Below, in pieces: positions 1 through 6,531 of a DNA stretch of 23,004 nt. Both the position numbers and the translations under genes were made by a program. The notes beneath the pieces were generated by a model, which worked only from the letters and a program-made list of their open reading frames with translations, ran no database searches and was not told the origin of the DNA. The stretch is taken from IMG/VR virus record IMGVR_UViG_3300042463_001626, positions 1 to 23,004 of that record; one strand, given 5' to 3'. Each line of letters opens with the position of its first letter. The stretch's first letter is position 1. This DNA comes from a virus.

Positions 1-372
1 GACTCTATAGTACCACATCTAAGAGATCTTGATGAATATACTTACATCTATAATCCATCGGATTTTGATACGTTTGATGTTTTGGTGTATGCATCACATA
101 ATGATCGGTTTAGTCGGGTCATTCGCCGCGCAATCTCCGAAGGTATTCCTATCATCGGCTATACTTCAGTTCCACTGATAGCCGAACTTGTAGAAGTTGG
201 CCTTGCTCTTGAGCTTAAAGAAAGTGATGATTTTGAAATTACAATCACAAATACAATATGTTACATTGGAAGCAGCATACCTTGGCAAATGACTAATTCG
301 GTTGCCTTGTTTAAGTATGCAAAAGACTTTATGAATTGGGACCGTTGGATTTATGAATTGGAACATATATAG
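1..372 (+). CDS. Partial protein, possible glycosyltransferase C-terminal part
   Basis: The reading frame is open from the first base, with no stop before 372, so the gene begins outside the window; the TTG at 82 is not needed as a start. About 123 residues are visible. The stretch VYASHNDRFSRVIRRAISEG followed by IPIIGYTS looks like the C-terminal nucleotide-sugar-binding half of a GT-B glycosyltransferase, where a conserved segment reading roughly 'EA...G.P.I' follows a beta strand. A family-2-like glycosyltransferase lies shortly downstream at 1048, so a role in glycosylating phage DNA or host surface sugars is possible, but this is inference. Without the N-terminal half the family call is weak. 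The following 146 bp to 518 hold no convincing gene or hairpin. Confidence 0.4.
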   Translation, partial: DSIVPHLRDLDEYTYIYNPSDFDTFDVLVYASHNDRFSRVIRRAISEGIPIIGYTSVPLIAELVEVGLALELKESDDFEITITNTICYIGSSIPWQMTNSVALFKYAKDFMNWDRWIYELEHI

Positions 373-518
373 TAAGAAGACCGATGCCTTATCATACATA
401 ATCATGAAATGCATGCAAAGAGTATAGCGGGTGGTGTACTGAGAAAGAGGCGAACCAATAAATACAGCTGATGGCCGTCTCAGGATGGGACAGCATCATA
501 ACATCAAGATAAACAAAT

Positions 519-716
519 ATGGACATCGTATTAGAATTCCTCAAGACACAAAGCTGGTTTGGTATTGTTACAGCCGTGATTGCTCTTGCTTCAGCGGTTG
601 CTGCATTCACACCAACACCTGAAGCGGGCTCGACTTTGGCTAAGGTTTATGCAGTTATCGACTTCCTCGCGCTTAACATCGGTAAAGCCAAGGACAAAGG
701 CGGCGAAGTTAAGTAA
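519..716 (+). CDS. Small holin-like membrane protein of the lysis cassette
   Basis: A 65-residue protein with a hydrophobic helix at about residues 12-31 (WFGIVTAVIALASAVAAF), a short loop with two Pro residues, a second weaker hydrophobic segment (AKVYAVIDFLALNIG) and a charged Lys-rich tail (KAKDKGGEVK). Small size, one or two membrane helices and a basic C-terminus are typical of phage holins. Its stop overlaps the next start by one base, and the next two genes form a spanin pair, which supports a lysis role. No endolysin is visible in the window, so holin is inferred from context and topology, not homology to a characterised holin. The ATG follows AT-rich sequence with only a weak Shine-Dalgarno. 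Confidence 0.55.
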   Translation: MDIVLEFLKTQSWFGIVTAVIALASAVAAFTPTPEAGSTLAKVYAVIDFLALNIGKAKDKGGEVK

Positions 717-919
717 TGTTTCAAACATTTTTACTCGCTATCACTGCGGCGGCTCAAGCATATTCTGCTTGGGTTCGCTGGCAGCAGCAAACAGAAATAG
801 ATCGTATTGAAGATGAAATTGATAAGCTCGCTAGTATTGGTGATGCTGCTTCAAAGCTGCGGATGGAACGTCTCTCAAAGAGAAAACAACGCAAGCTTGA
901 ACAAATCGGCACTTTATGA
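716..919 (+). CDS. Inner-membrane spanin (Rz-like)
   Basis: A 67-residue protein with an N-terminal hydrophobic segment (FLLAITAAAQAYSAWV, residues 4-19) and then a highly charged helical stretch (EIDRIEDEIDKLASIG, further on RMERLSKRKQRKLEQ) that should form a coiled coil in the periplasm. This is the architecture of an i-spanin, which with an outer-membrane lipoprotein partner joins inner and outer membranes at the last step of lysis in Gram-negative hosts. The partner gene starts inside this one in the +1 frame at 813, just like Rz/Rz1 arrangements. The start overlaps the stop of the holin-like gene (TAATG). The transmembrane helix is short and Ala-rich, which is the main weakness of the call. 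Confidence 0.7.
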   Translation: MFQTFLLAITAAAQAYSAWVRWQQQTEIDRIEDEIDKLASIGDAASKLRMERLSKRKQRKLEQIGTL

Positions 920-1043
920 TCCGCCGACTGTTACTCTAATTGAAGGACGTGTATACGACTTTAAGGAAGGCACACTAGTTGGAAGAGACCAGAAATTCCA
1001 TAGTGATTATTCATATCGCAGAGCGATTATTATTGGGGAGTAA
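813..1043 (+). CDS. Outer-membrane lipoprotein spanin (Rz1-like), overlapping the i-spanin gene
   Basis: A 76-residue protein beginning MKLISSLVLVMLLQSCGW: short basic N-terminus, hydrophobic core and lipobox LQSC with lipidation at Cys16, a classic signal peptidase II signal. The remaining 60 residues are polar, ending RRAIIIGE. The gene starts 97 bp inside the i-spanin gene, in the +1 frame, and runs past its end, the arrangement seen in overlapping Rz/Rz1 pairs. The open frame extends to a TTG at 807, but the ATG at 813 gives the better signal peptide. The mature part is not noticeably Pro-rich, unlike lambda Rz1, so the call rests on position and lipobox. Its end is followed within 5 bp by the next gene. 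Confidence 0.75.
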   Translation: MKLISSLVLVMLLQSCGWNVSQRENNASLNKSALYDPPTVTLIEGRVYDFKEGTLVGRDQKFHSDYSYRRAIIIGE

Positions 1044-1047
1044 ACAT

Positions 1048-1872
1048 GTGAATAAAAAACACAAAACTGTTATAGTTACTCCAGCAGGGCGTAAACGATA
1101 TTTGGAAGTACTTTTAAAAAATCTGATAAAGCAAAAAGATGATTTTTCAATTTGGCAACTTTGGATAAACACTGAAAACCAAGAAGACATCGATTATTGC
1201 AAATCATTGGAGAAGGAGCACAGCTGGATTAAATGTTATGACTTGGATATTCCGTATCATGGAATTAATTCTATTCATACGTTTTTTAAATATACAACCG
1301 AATCAAACGTAGTATACATACGATTAGACGATGACATCGTCTATCTTGAAAAGAATTTCATTCGCAAATTAGCAAATGAAAGAGCCAAAGACCCTGAGCC
1401 TTTTTTGATCTACGGCAACATCGTAAATAATGCTATATGCGATCATATACATCAACGAATTGGCGCTCTACCATTAAGCATTAGTGAAATGTCATATGAT
1501 TGCCTATGTCCAGTTGCATGGGCAAATGGCCAAGTTGCCGAACAAAAACATAAGAACTTTTTCAACCATGTTGAAAACGGAACTCTAAATGCATATAAGT
1601 TTAATCAATGGAATCTTAGACCGCATGCTGCCGAGAGATGCTCTATTAATTGTATTTCATGGCTAGGCTCACGCTTTGCTGAATTTGGAGGTAAAGTTGG
1701 TGAAGACGAAGAAGCTTGGCTATCAGTCGATAAACCGATGATGGATAAAACATCATACAACAAAATATATGGAAACGCGTTGTGCGTTCATTATGCGTTT
1801 TATACGCAGCGTGAACATGTCGATTCATGCCCGCACATCTTAGATAAGTACATAGAAATTGCTAGTCTTTAA
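1048..1872 (+). CDS. Family-2-like glycosyltransferase
   Basis: A protein of 274 residues from a GTG at 1048, chosen because GGGGAG lies about 8 nt upstream and because the frame upstream to a TTG at 979 overlaps the o-spanin gene. The N-terminal beta strand (KTVIVTPAGRKRYLEVLLKN) and the segment VVYIRLDDDIVYLE with an Asp triad resemble the nucleotide-binding start and DxD metal site of GT-A glycosyltransferases. A later GEDEEAWLS could be the acidic acceptor-side motif of family 2. It probably transfers a sugar from an NDP-sugar. Phage enzymes of this type glucosylate DNA bases or modify host surface polysaccharide; which applies cannot be told here. Confidence 0.6.
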   Translation: MNKKHKTVIVTPAGRKRYLEVLLKNLIKQKDDFSIWQLWINTENQEDIDYCKSLEKEHSWIKCYDLDIPYHGINSIHTFFKYTTESNVVYIRLDDDIVYLEKNFIRKLANERAKDPEPFLIYGNIVNNAICDHIHQRIGALPLSISEMSYDCLCPVAWANGQVAEQKHKNFFNHVENGTLNAYKFNQWNLRPHAAERCSINCISWLGSRFAEFGGKVGEDEEAWLSVDKPMMDKTSYNKIYGNALCVHYAFYTQREHVDSCPHILDKYIEIASL

Positions 1873-1881
1873 ATAAAACAT

Positions 1882-2649
1882 ATGTCAGCTAATCCAGTCA
1901 GAAAAACAAAGAAGAAGAAACTAAGTGATCATTTCACCGCTGCCGAGGATTCAATGGGAAACACCATTGAATCCTCTTTAGCATTAAATTTTACGCTGAA
2001 TTTCAAAATAAAAAAGCCGTTCCACTTTAATGAAAAGCATCTAGCTTTTTATGATTCTATTTGCAATGACAATACAAACATTTCATTTGTAGATGGTTCA
2101 GCTGGAACTGCTAAATCATACATCGCGGTTCTTGCTGCTTTGGAACTATTCAAAGAAAAAAAGATAAAGCAGATTGTTTATATCCGAAGCGTCATTGAAA
2201 GTGCATCGCGTTCAATCGGCGCGTTGCCTGGCGAAGTTGATGATAAGTTCTTACCTTATGCAATGCCTCTTATTGAAAAGGCTAGAGAAATAACCGACGA
2301 TGCAACCGCGCAACAGCTTAAGGCCGCGGGTATACTGCAAGCTATCCCTGTAAATTTCGTTCGTGGTTTAACATTCAATGATAGTATTGTTATTGTCGAT
2401 GAAGCGCAGAACCTAACACGCAATGAGATTGTAACTATCCTTACTCGCTTTGGTAAGAACACACGATATGTAGTGTGCGGCGACTTAAAGCAAACTGACA
2501 TCGGAAAGATGTCTGGATACAAGGACATCTTTAACCGATTTGATACGCAGGATGCGGTGCGTCACGGTATGAACACGTTTCATTTTGGTGACGGCGAAAT
2601 TGTTCGTAGCAAGATTCTCCGCTACATTGTTAGTGTACTGGAGGCTTAA
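1882..2649 (+). CDS. phoH: PhoH-like P-loop ATPase
   Basis: A 255-residue protein with a basic, likely disordered N-terminus (KTKKKKL), then the PhoH core: Walker A GSAGTAKS at residues 72-79, the family segment IVYIRSVIES (about 98-107), SIGALPGEVDDK, and Walker B IVIVDEAQ (169-176) followed by a GDLKQTD motif. PhoH-like ATPases are very common in tailed phages and are often linked to RNA metabolism (bacterial PhoH is found near YbeY and some have a PIN RNase domain), but their phage function is unsettled. No PIN domain is present. The stop overlaps the stop of the convergent helicase gene, and no terminator lies between them. Confidence 0.9.
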   Translation: MSANPVRKTKKKKLSDHFTAAEDSMGNTIESSLALNFTLNFKIKKPFHFNEKHLAFYDSICNDNTNISFVDGSAGTAKSYIAVLAALELFKEKKIKQIVYIRSVIESASRSIGALPGEVDDKFLPYAMPLIEKAREITDDATAQQLKAAGILQAIPVNFVRGLTFNDSIVIVDEAQNLTRNEIVTILTRFGKNTRYVVCGDLKQTDIGKMSGYKDIFNRFDTQDAVRHGMNTFHFGDGEIVRSKILRYIVSVLEA

Positions 2650-4355
2650 ACTAATCGGTCCATAAAGGTATCACTCAAGTATTGGCGCGAATACTTAAGG
2701 AAATCCTTAGCACGCGAATCAAGTATGTAGGTCGTACTATAATCGTCAGCATGGCGTGTAGTACGACCTGCACTTTGTTCAAGCACTGATGCAGTTTCTC
2801 CAAAGTAAACATCGCGTGCAAATTTGAATCGGCGAGCCCATAGCGGACTGCCCACATTTGGAAATGCTAGCTTGGTAATTATGTTAAATCGACCTTTATC
2901 ATCAGAAAGGTCAATACCCGTGAATAGCGATGGCCCCACAAGCACGGAGTCGCTTGGCTTGTTTTCCAGTTGATCAAGCAGCTCAAGTTTTTCAGCAGTA
3001 TTTGAATATGTTAGTAGACGATGTGAATGTCGGCTGTTAGCTTTAAGTTCTTCGGCAATCAAGTGGGTTACCGTATGAATAACACCGCGCTCATTGGAAT
3101 GCGAATCAAGCAGTTCGTCAATTTTCTTTACAGCTTTATTGACACTGTCGCGCCCGCCTGAATATCCCATGTCAGCTGTATTGCACAGCACAATTGGAGA
3201 TTTGTTTGAGTCCCACTCACTATTTACATTGATGATATAGCACTTTGCAGGATCAAGCTTCCAGCGGTCAATCAACAGCTTTGGCTGAAGCGTAGCGGAC
3301 ATGTAAATACGAGTACGCGCAAAGTTTCGGAAGTGTCGATGAAACAGCAGATGGTCCGACATATTGTGGTATGCACGTTCACCGTCGTCATCGCATACAA
3401 CAAGATTGCGTAGACCGTGTTGTGCAATCATTTGCGTATAATCCTCGACTTTACAATGATGGTCCTTAATATCATCGGCAAGCGTGAATAGACTCTTTAC
3501 TTCGCGCGGTAGGTTCTTGTGCCAAGCCGTCAAGTTAGCATTGTCATATCCGCCAGGAATGTAAGAAGATGAAAGGCTTGTTTTGATTGTTTCAAGCGTG
3601 TTCTTTACAAGCGTATATTCTGCATAAACAGTTTGCAGTGCAACATGATGGTCATGCGGATTTGACTTTTCCGGAATCTTTAGCGCTTCAGTGATTGCTG
3701 TGTAAAGCGGCTTTGTAGGTACATCATATGCATGTCCAATTTTATTTAGAGCACCAATGACTCCGTTTATACGATCGGCTGTTTCAGGCTTTAAGCGACA
3801 TGCAAAATGACTTTCCACAATGTCAGGTATCTTATGCGCTTCGTCACAAATGATTACGTCACGTGTACGAAATGGAGACTTGTCGCCCATCTTGCGCAGG
3901 ACATAATTCATTTGAATTAGCCAATAGGAATAATTCATTAGTGAACGCGGAGATTGAATAGCAGCACGCCGGCGCTGAATGTAAGCGCAAGTTCCAGCGC
4001 AAGGTAATTCATTTGCCTCGGAGTATGATAATCCTAACGAACGGCAAACTCCTAGCGAGAATTTTTCTCCGTTAATGTCGCACGTGTATGTATCGACACC
4101 GCTGATTGATTTGACGTCGGAATGACGTGATTTGAACTTTACATTGCAATCATATTCATATTGTTGCTGTAAAGACTTTTCGCTTGTTAGAAGATATGAC
4201 ATATAGCCGCTCTCTGCCAAAATCTTAGAGAGTTCAAGCGCAATAAGACTCTTTCCTGTTCCTGTAGGCGCTTGAATGAATATGTCTTTCTTACCACTTG
4301 CCATTGCTTCACGCACGTGATCAAGGACATCTTGCTGTGCTGGCCGTAATTGCAT
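2646..4355 (-). CDS. XPD/DinG-like superfamily 2 helicase with Fe-S cluster motif
   Basis: A 569-residue protein from the ATG at 4355; an upstream in-frame TTG at 4382 was rejected because a promoter -10 lies inside that extension. Seen: Q-motif-like RPAQQ near residue 4, Walker A APTGTGKS (29-36), DEAH box CDEAHK (170-175), SAT-type motif III MSATLQ, and C-terminal motif VI QSAGRTTR. Between Walker A and DEAH are four Cys at about residues 92, 104, 119 and 123, the layout of the 4Fe-4S cluster of XPD/DinG/FancJ helicases. It should unwind DNA 5'-3' or resolve R-loops or branched DNA during replication or repair. It is the only minus-strand gene here and is convergent with phoH, sharing stop-codon bases. 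Confidence 0.88.
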   Translation of the reverse strand: MQLRPAQQDVLDHVREAMASGKKDIFIQAPTGTGKSLIALELSKILAESGYMSYLLTSEKSLQQQYEYDCNVKFKSRHSDVKSISGVDTYTCDINGEKFSLGVCRSLGLSYSEANELPCAGTCAYIQRRRAAIQSPRSLMNYSYWLIQMNYVLRKMGDKSPFRTRDVIICDEAHKIPDIVESHFACRLKPETADRINGVIGALNKIGHAYDVPTKPLYTAITEALKIPEKSNPHDHHVALQTVYAEYTLVKNTLETIKTSLSSSYIPGGYDNANLTAWHKNLPREVKSLFTLADDIKDHHCKVEDYTQMIAQHGLRNLVVCDDDGERAYHNMSDHLLFHRHFRNFARTRIYMSATLQPKLLIDRWKLDPAKCYIINVNSEWDSNKSPIVLCNTADMGYSGGRDSVNKAVKKIDELLDSHSNERGVIHTVTHLIAEELKANSRHSHRLLTYSNTAEKLELLDQLENKPSDSVLVGPSLFTGIDLSDDKGRFNIITKLAFPNVGSPLWARRFKFARDVYFGETASVLEQSAGRTTRHADDYSTTYILDSRAKDFLKYSRQYLSDTFMDRLV

Positions 4356-4361
4356 ATCCTT

Positions 4362-4389
4362 ATTATAACAAACTGTAGCCAAATGTAAA
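4362..4389 (-). promoter_or_regulatory. Sigma70-type promoter for the helicase gene
   Basis: On the minus strand, TTTACA (4389-4384), a 16 bp spacer and TATAAT (4367-4362). Only six bases (AAGGAT) separate the -10 from the helicase ATG at 4355, so transcription should start at or within a base or two of the start codon. This makes a leaderless mRNA likely unless another upstream start site is used. Confidence 0.65.
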
Positions 4390-4414
4390 TGAGAAAAATT
4401 TTTGAATTTTGTTA

Positions 4415-4443
4415 TTTACATGTGCGTGAAGTCTCTGTATAAT
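4415..4443 (+). promoter_or_regulatory. Sigma70-type promoter, divergent from the helicase promoter
   Basis: TTTACA at 4415-4420, a 17 bp spacer and TATAAT at 4438-4443. It lies back to back with the minus-strand promoter at 4362-4389 and uses the same -35 hexamer. Unlike the other plus promoters it is not followed by the CTGTAAGG leader. The first ATG is at 4464, 20 nt after the -10. Confidence 0.7.
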
Positions 4444-4463
4444 AATTAAAAGTTCATTCGACG

Positions 4464-4623
4464 ATGGCTGCATTAAAGGCTGCGAAAAAAACCATGATAT
4501 CCTCAAGATCCACCGAAGGTTCCCGAAGGGATCATCAAATACCTCAAGATCCATGAAAGGTGGATTAGAGTCATTTTTCCGACCTTCAACGGATATTCTG
4601 TCAGTAAAATGCCGAAAAAGTGA
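4464..4623 (+). pseudogene. Possible frameshifted small gene between two promoters
   Basis: The ATG at 4464 opens MAALKAAKKTM and continues to a TGA at 4554-4556 (30 residues). From about 4498 the +1 frame reads YPQDPPKVPEGIIKYLKIHE and on to WIRVIFPTFNGYSVSKMPKK, ending at 4621-4623, which looks much more like protein. Dropping one base after the internal ATG would join the two into a protein of about 52 residues filling the space between the promoters at 4415 and 4643. The direct repeat CTCAAGATCCA occurs at 4502 and 4543, in different frames. This may be a decayed gene, a sequence error or chance; nothing is recognised. Confidence 0.3.
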
Positions 4624-4642
4624 AAATTTATGAAATTTCTTA

Positions 4643-4671
4643 TTTACATCTAAGAATATTCCGTTTATAAT
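4643..4671 (+). promoter_or_regulatory. Conserved promoter/leader, copy 1
   Basis: TTTACA at 4643-4648, a 17 bp spacer and TATAAT at 4666-4671, preceded by A/T-rich sequence that may act as an UP element. It is followed by CTGTAAGGAAACTACCAC and the ATG at 4694. AAGG in the leader serves as Shine-Dalgarno. Five further copies with the same layout follow in the window. Confidence 0.85.
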
Positions 4672-4693
4672 GATCCTGTAAGGAAACTACCAC

Positions 4694-4968
4694 ATGATTA
4701 TCGAATCTGCCAAAATTAACGCAAACAAATTTCGTTGGGAAAACACTGTCGGAACGGCAATGGCAAGTGATCTGGCTACCGTGCAGGTCAAGTCCCAATT
4801 CATCGGATTCATGATTGGTCGGACGATCAAGGACTGTATGTTATTGGCAAGAAAGAGAACAAAGCGTTCATCTTCTCCCGAGCAATGCGAGGTCACGAAA
4901 ACGAAATTCTTGGATGGCTTTTCAACTCCGTCGATTATAAGTTCAGCTTGGTAATCTTCAACGATTGA
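4694..4968 (+). pseudogene. Small phage protein, apparently frameshifted (or sequence error)
   Basis: The ATG 22 nt after the -10, with the conserved AAGG leader, is surely the intended start. The frame reads MIIESAKINANKFRWENTVG, then TAMASDL, and continues to a stop at 4952-4954 as an unconvincing Ser/Lys/Arg-rich tail. Shifting by -1 at about 4774 (CTGGCTACC read as if CTGGGCTACC) gives GYRAGQVPIHRIHDW, then LYVIGKKENKAFIFSRAMRG, then HENEILGWLFNSVDYKFSLV and a stop at 4966-4968, giving a coherent protein of about 91 residues. The simplest reading is loss of one G from a GGG run. No slippery heptamer is present, so programmed frameshifting is less likely. Function unknown. Confidence 0.6.
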
Positions 4969-4978
4969 TAAATATAAA

Positions 4979-5596
4979 ATGCTATCATTCAAAACATACA
5001 TCGCCGAAGGATTCACTAACCTAATCCTTTCTAAGCACGACAAAGATCGTGAAAAATATGCGACCCAAGTATGGGATATGCTGCAGGTGTCGTATGCTAA
5101 GATTGGCGGAATCAAAGGTTCTGGATTCTCTTCGGTGGATGATATGATCAAAACAATTCCGTTTTGGAAACTATACTTTGATGGTGATCGTCTTAAAACT
5201 GTCATTCTTTACAAGGATCGTGGCGGACGCAAGGCAATTGCTGTTGGAACTGATGGATCGCAAAAAGCACTGAAAGTTTTGGCTGATGTTATGCGTGAAT
5301 CCTTTAAGGTCTCGTTTGGCGAATACTCTAAAGGTTTGCTGGCATTCATCATCAAGACAGTGCCACGTGAATTGCTGAAATCGTATGCTATTCCGAATAA
5401 AAAGGTTTCGGATATTCTTGATGATTCGGTGATTATCATTCCTACACAAGAATATGTAAATGATAACCTACAGTCTGTAGATCAGGCAATGTATACTCGC
5501 TTTAAAGATTGGCGTGAGTATTTCTATGTGAGAGAAATTGGAGGCACTCCTCTACTTAAGATGGCGATTGGAACGCCTGGAAAGCCAATCTTATGA
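4979..5596 (+). CDS. Hypothetical protein, possibly GNAT-acetyltransferase-like
   Basis: A 205-residue protein. The start MLSFKTYIAEGF resembles the N-termini of many T4-like phage proteins. The central part, YAKIGGIKGSGF, WKLYFDGDRLKTVILYKDRG and then RKAIAVGTDGS, alternates strands and turns in a way reminiscent of a GNAT fold, but the acetyl-CoA pyrophosphate-loop motif is not clear. The second half (from about residue 115) has no motif I recognise. The stop overlaps the next start (ATGA), so it is translationally coupled to the esterase-like gene. No good Shine-Dalgarno precedes the ATG. Function unknown. Confidence 0.6.
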   Translation: MLSFKTYIAEGFTNLILSKHDKDREKYATQVWDMLQVSYAKIGGIKGSGFSSVDDMIKTIPFWKLYFDGDRLKTVILYKDRGGRKAIAVGTDGSQKALKVLADVMRESFKVSFGEYSKGLLAFIIKTVPRELLKSYAIPNKKVSDILDDSVIIIPTQEYVNDNLQSVDQAMYTRFKDWREYFYVREIGGTPLLKMAIGTPGKPIL

Positions 5597-6186
5597 TCGT
5601 GTATTTACATGGCTTCAACAGTGGGCATGATCCACACAATGTTAAGATTACTGCTCTGCGTAAACTTGACAAGGAAGTCCTTGGATTTTCATATGATACA
5701 TTCTCTCCACGCGAAGAAGTCATACGGTCCATTGTTGATCGTATTAAGGAATATGCAGATGACCTACTAATCGTCGGAACGAGTCTTGGTGCATATTATG
5801 CTGATGCATGTGCTAAGGCTTTAGGAGTTCCATGCGTGCTGATCAATCCGTGTGTCGATCCTTACAACGCTTTTTCGGATCGTTCGCTTGAGACTGAATA
5901 TGTCAATTATGTACATAAGACAGTTTCTCGTTTGACATCCGAAACTGTGGAATCCTGGAAAGGACATTCCATGACAGAGACCGTCGGGCATACATACATT
6001 CCGCTCGTTTTGCTAGCTGACGGCGACGAAGTATTTGATTCGAGTGAAACTGCCGAAACACTGCGGAATTATGAGGTAATGAGGTTTTTAGGTGGAACTC
6101 ATCGTTTTGAACAAATTGAGGATTCGGTAAAATCTATTGAAATTTACCGAAACATGTGCAAAATTGCCGCAAATCTCAATTTTTGA
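5593..6186 (+). CDS. YqiA-like alpha/beta-hydrolase (esterase)
   Basis: A 197-residue protein. Seen: oxyanion-side strand MIVYLHGFNSGHD at the N-terminus, nucleophile elbow GTSLGAYYA with Ser64, acid region LLADGDEVFD (Asp143 or Asp145) and C-terminal GGTHRF with His170. These positions and the length match the UPF0227/YqiA group of small alpha/beta-hydrolases. A serine esterase activity is expected; the substrate is unknown. It is the last gene of its unit and is coupled to the preceding one by an ATGA overlap. Phage copies of this group are not well understood; a role in cleaving host metabolites or surface esters would be speculation. Confidence 0.85.
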   Translation: MIVYLHGFNSGHDPHNVKITALRKLDKEVLGFSYDTFSPREEVIRSIVDRIKEYADDLLIVGTSLGAYYADACAKALGVPCVLINPCVDPYNAFSDRSLETEYVNYVHKTVSRLTSETVESWKGHSMTETVGHTYIPLVLLADGDEVFDSSETAETLRNYEVMRFLGGTHRFEQIEDSVKSIEIYRNMCKIAANLNF

Positions 6187-6216
6187 AACTTTTTTCACTT
6201 TTGGTGCATTTTCTTG

Positions 6217-6245
6217 TTTACATTGGTCGGTTTTCCGTTTATAAT
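6217..6245 (+). promoter_or_regulatory. Conserved promoter/leader, copy 2
   Basis: TTTACA at 6217-6222, a 17 bp spacer and TATAAT at 6240-6245, followed by CTGTAAGGCAACCACTACAA and the ATG at 6271. Directly upstream is the T-rich block AAACTTTTTTCACTTTTGG (from 6186) shared with copies 4, 5 and 6; here no good left hairpin arm was found, so termination is doubtful at this boundary. Confidence 0.87.
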
Positions 6246-6270
6246 AATCCTGTAAGGCAACCACTACAAA

Positions 6271-6531
6271 ATGACCAATTTACAAATTCTTAAGTCTGAT
6301 TTAGAAATGCATGTCGCTCGAAGGGAGCAGCTGGCAAATGGCAATGGCGGATTCTTTATTCGACGTGAAGGGTATCCAGTGACTGGTGTTCTTGCCAGTT
6401 ATGATAAGATCATTGTATCTCTTAAAAAAGAAATTGCCGATCTTGAAATAAAGAAGACTGCGCGTAAGCAGCCGCAGAAAAAGACCACGACCAAGAAGAA
6501 AACCTCTAGCAAAAAGAAAGCCGCTAAATGA
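6271..6531 (+). CDS. Small protein with Lys-rich tail
   Basis: An 86-residue protein: an N-terminal two-thirds predicted mainly helical with a short central loop (LANGNGGFFIRREGYPVTG), then a tail made almost entirely of Lys, Thr, Ser and Ala (KKTTTKKKTSSKKKAAK). Such tails resemble histone H1 C-termini and usually bind nucleic acid non-specifically. It is the first gene after a strong promoter and overlaps the RNA ligase start by ATGA, so it is made together with the ligase. A role as a nucleic-acid-binding partner is inference only. Family not recognised. Confidence 0.75.
   Translation: MTNLQILKSDLEMHVARREQLANGNGGFFIRREGYPVTGVLASYDKIIVSLKKEIADLEIKKTARKQPQKKTTTKKKTSSKKKAAK

Noticed and set aside
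457-464. AATAAATA upstream of the lysis cassette as a T4-type late promoter
   Set aside because: It fits the general TATAAATA pattern but stands 54 bp from the ATG, differs at the first base, and only one other hit (GATAAATA at 4967, four bases from an ATG) was seen; not enough for a consensus.
979-1047. N-terminal extension of the glycosyltransferase from TTG at 979
   Set aside because: It overlaps the o-spanin frame and the GTG at 1048 has a good GGGGAG site; the beta-strand start of the GT-A fold begins just after it.
4363-4554. Minus-strand 63-residue open frame upstream of the helicase
   Set aside because: It runs across two divergent promoters and overlaps the start of the helicase gene; no protein-like features.
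4687-5205. Minus-strand 172-residue open frame antisense to 4694-5205
   Set aside because: It is opposite a promoter-driven plus-strand pair of genes and has no ribosome site or recognisable motif.
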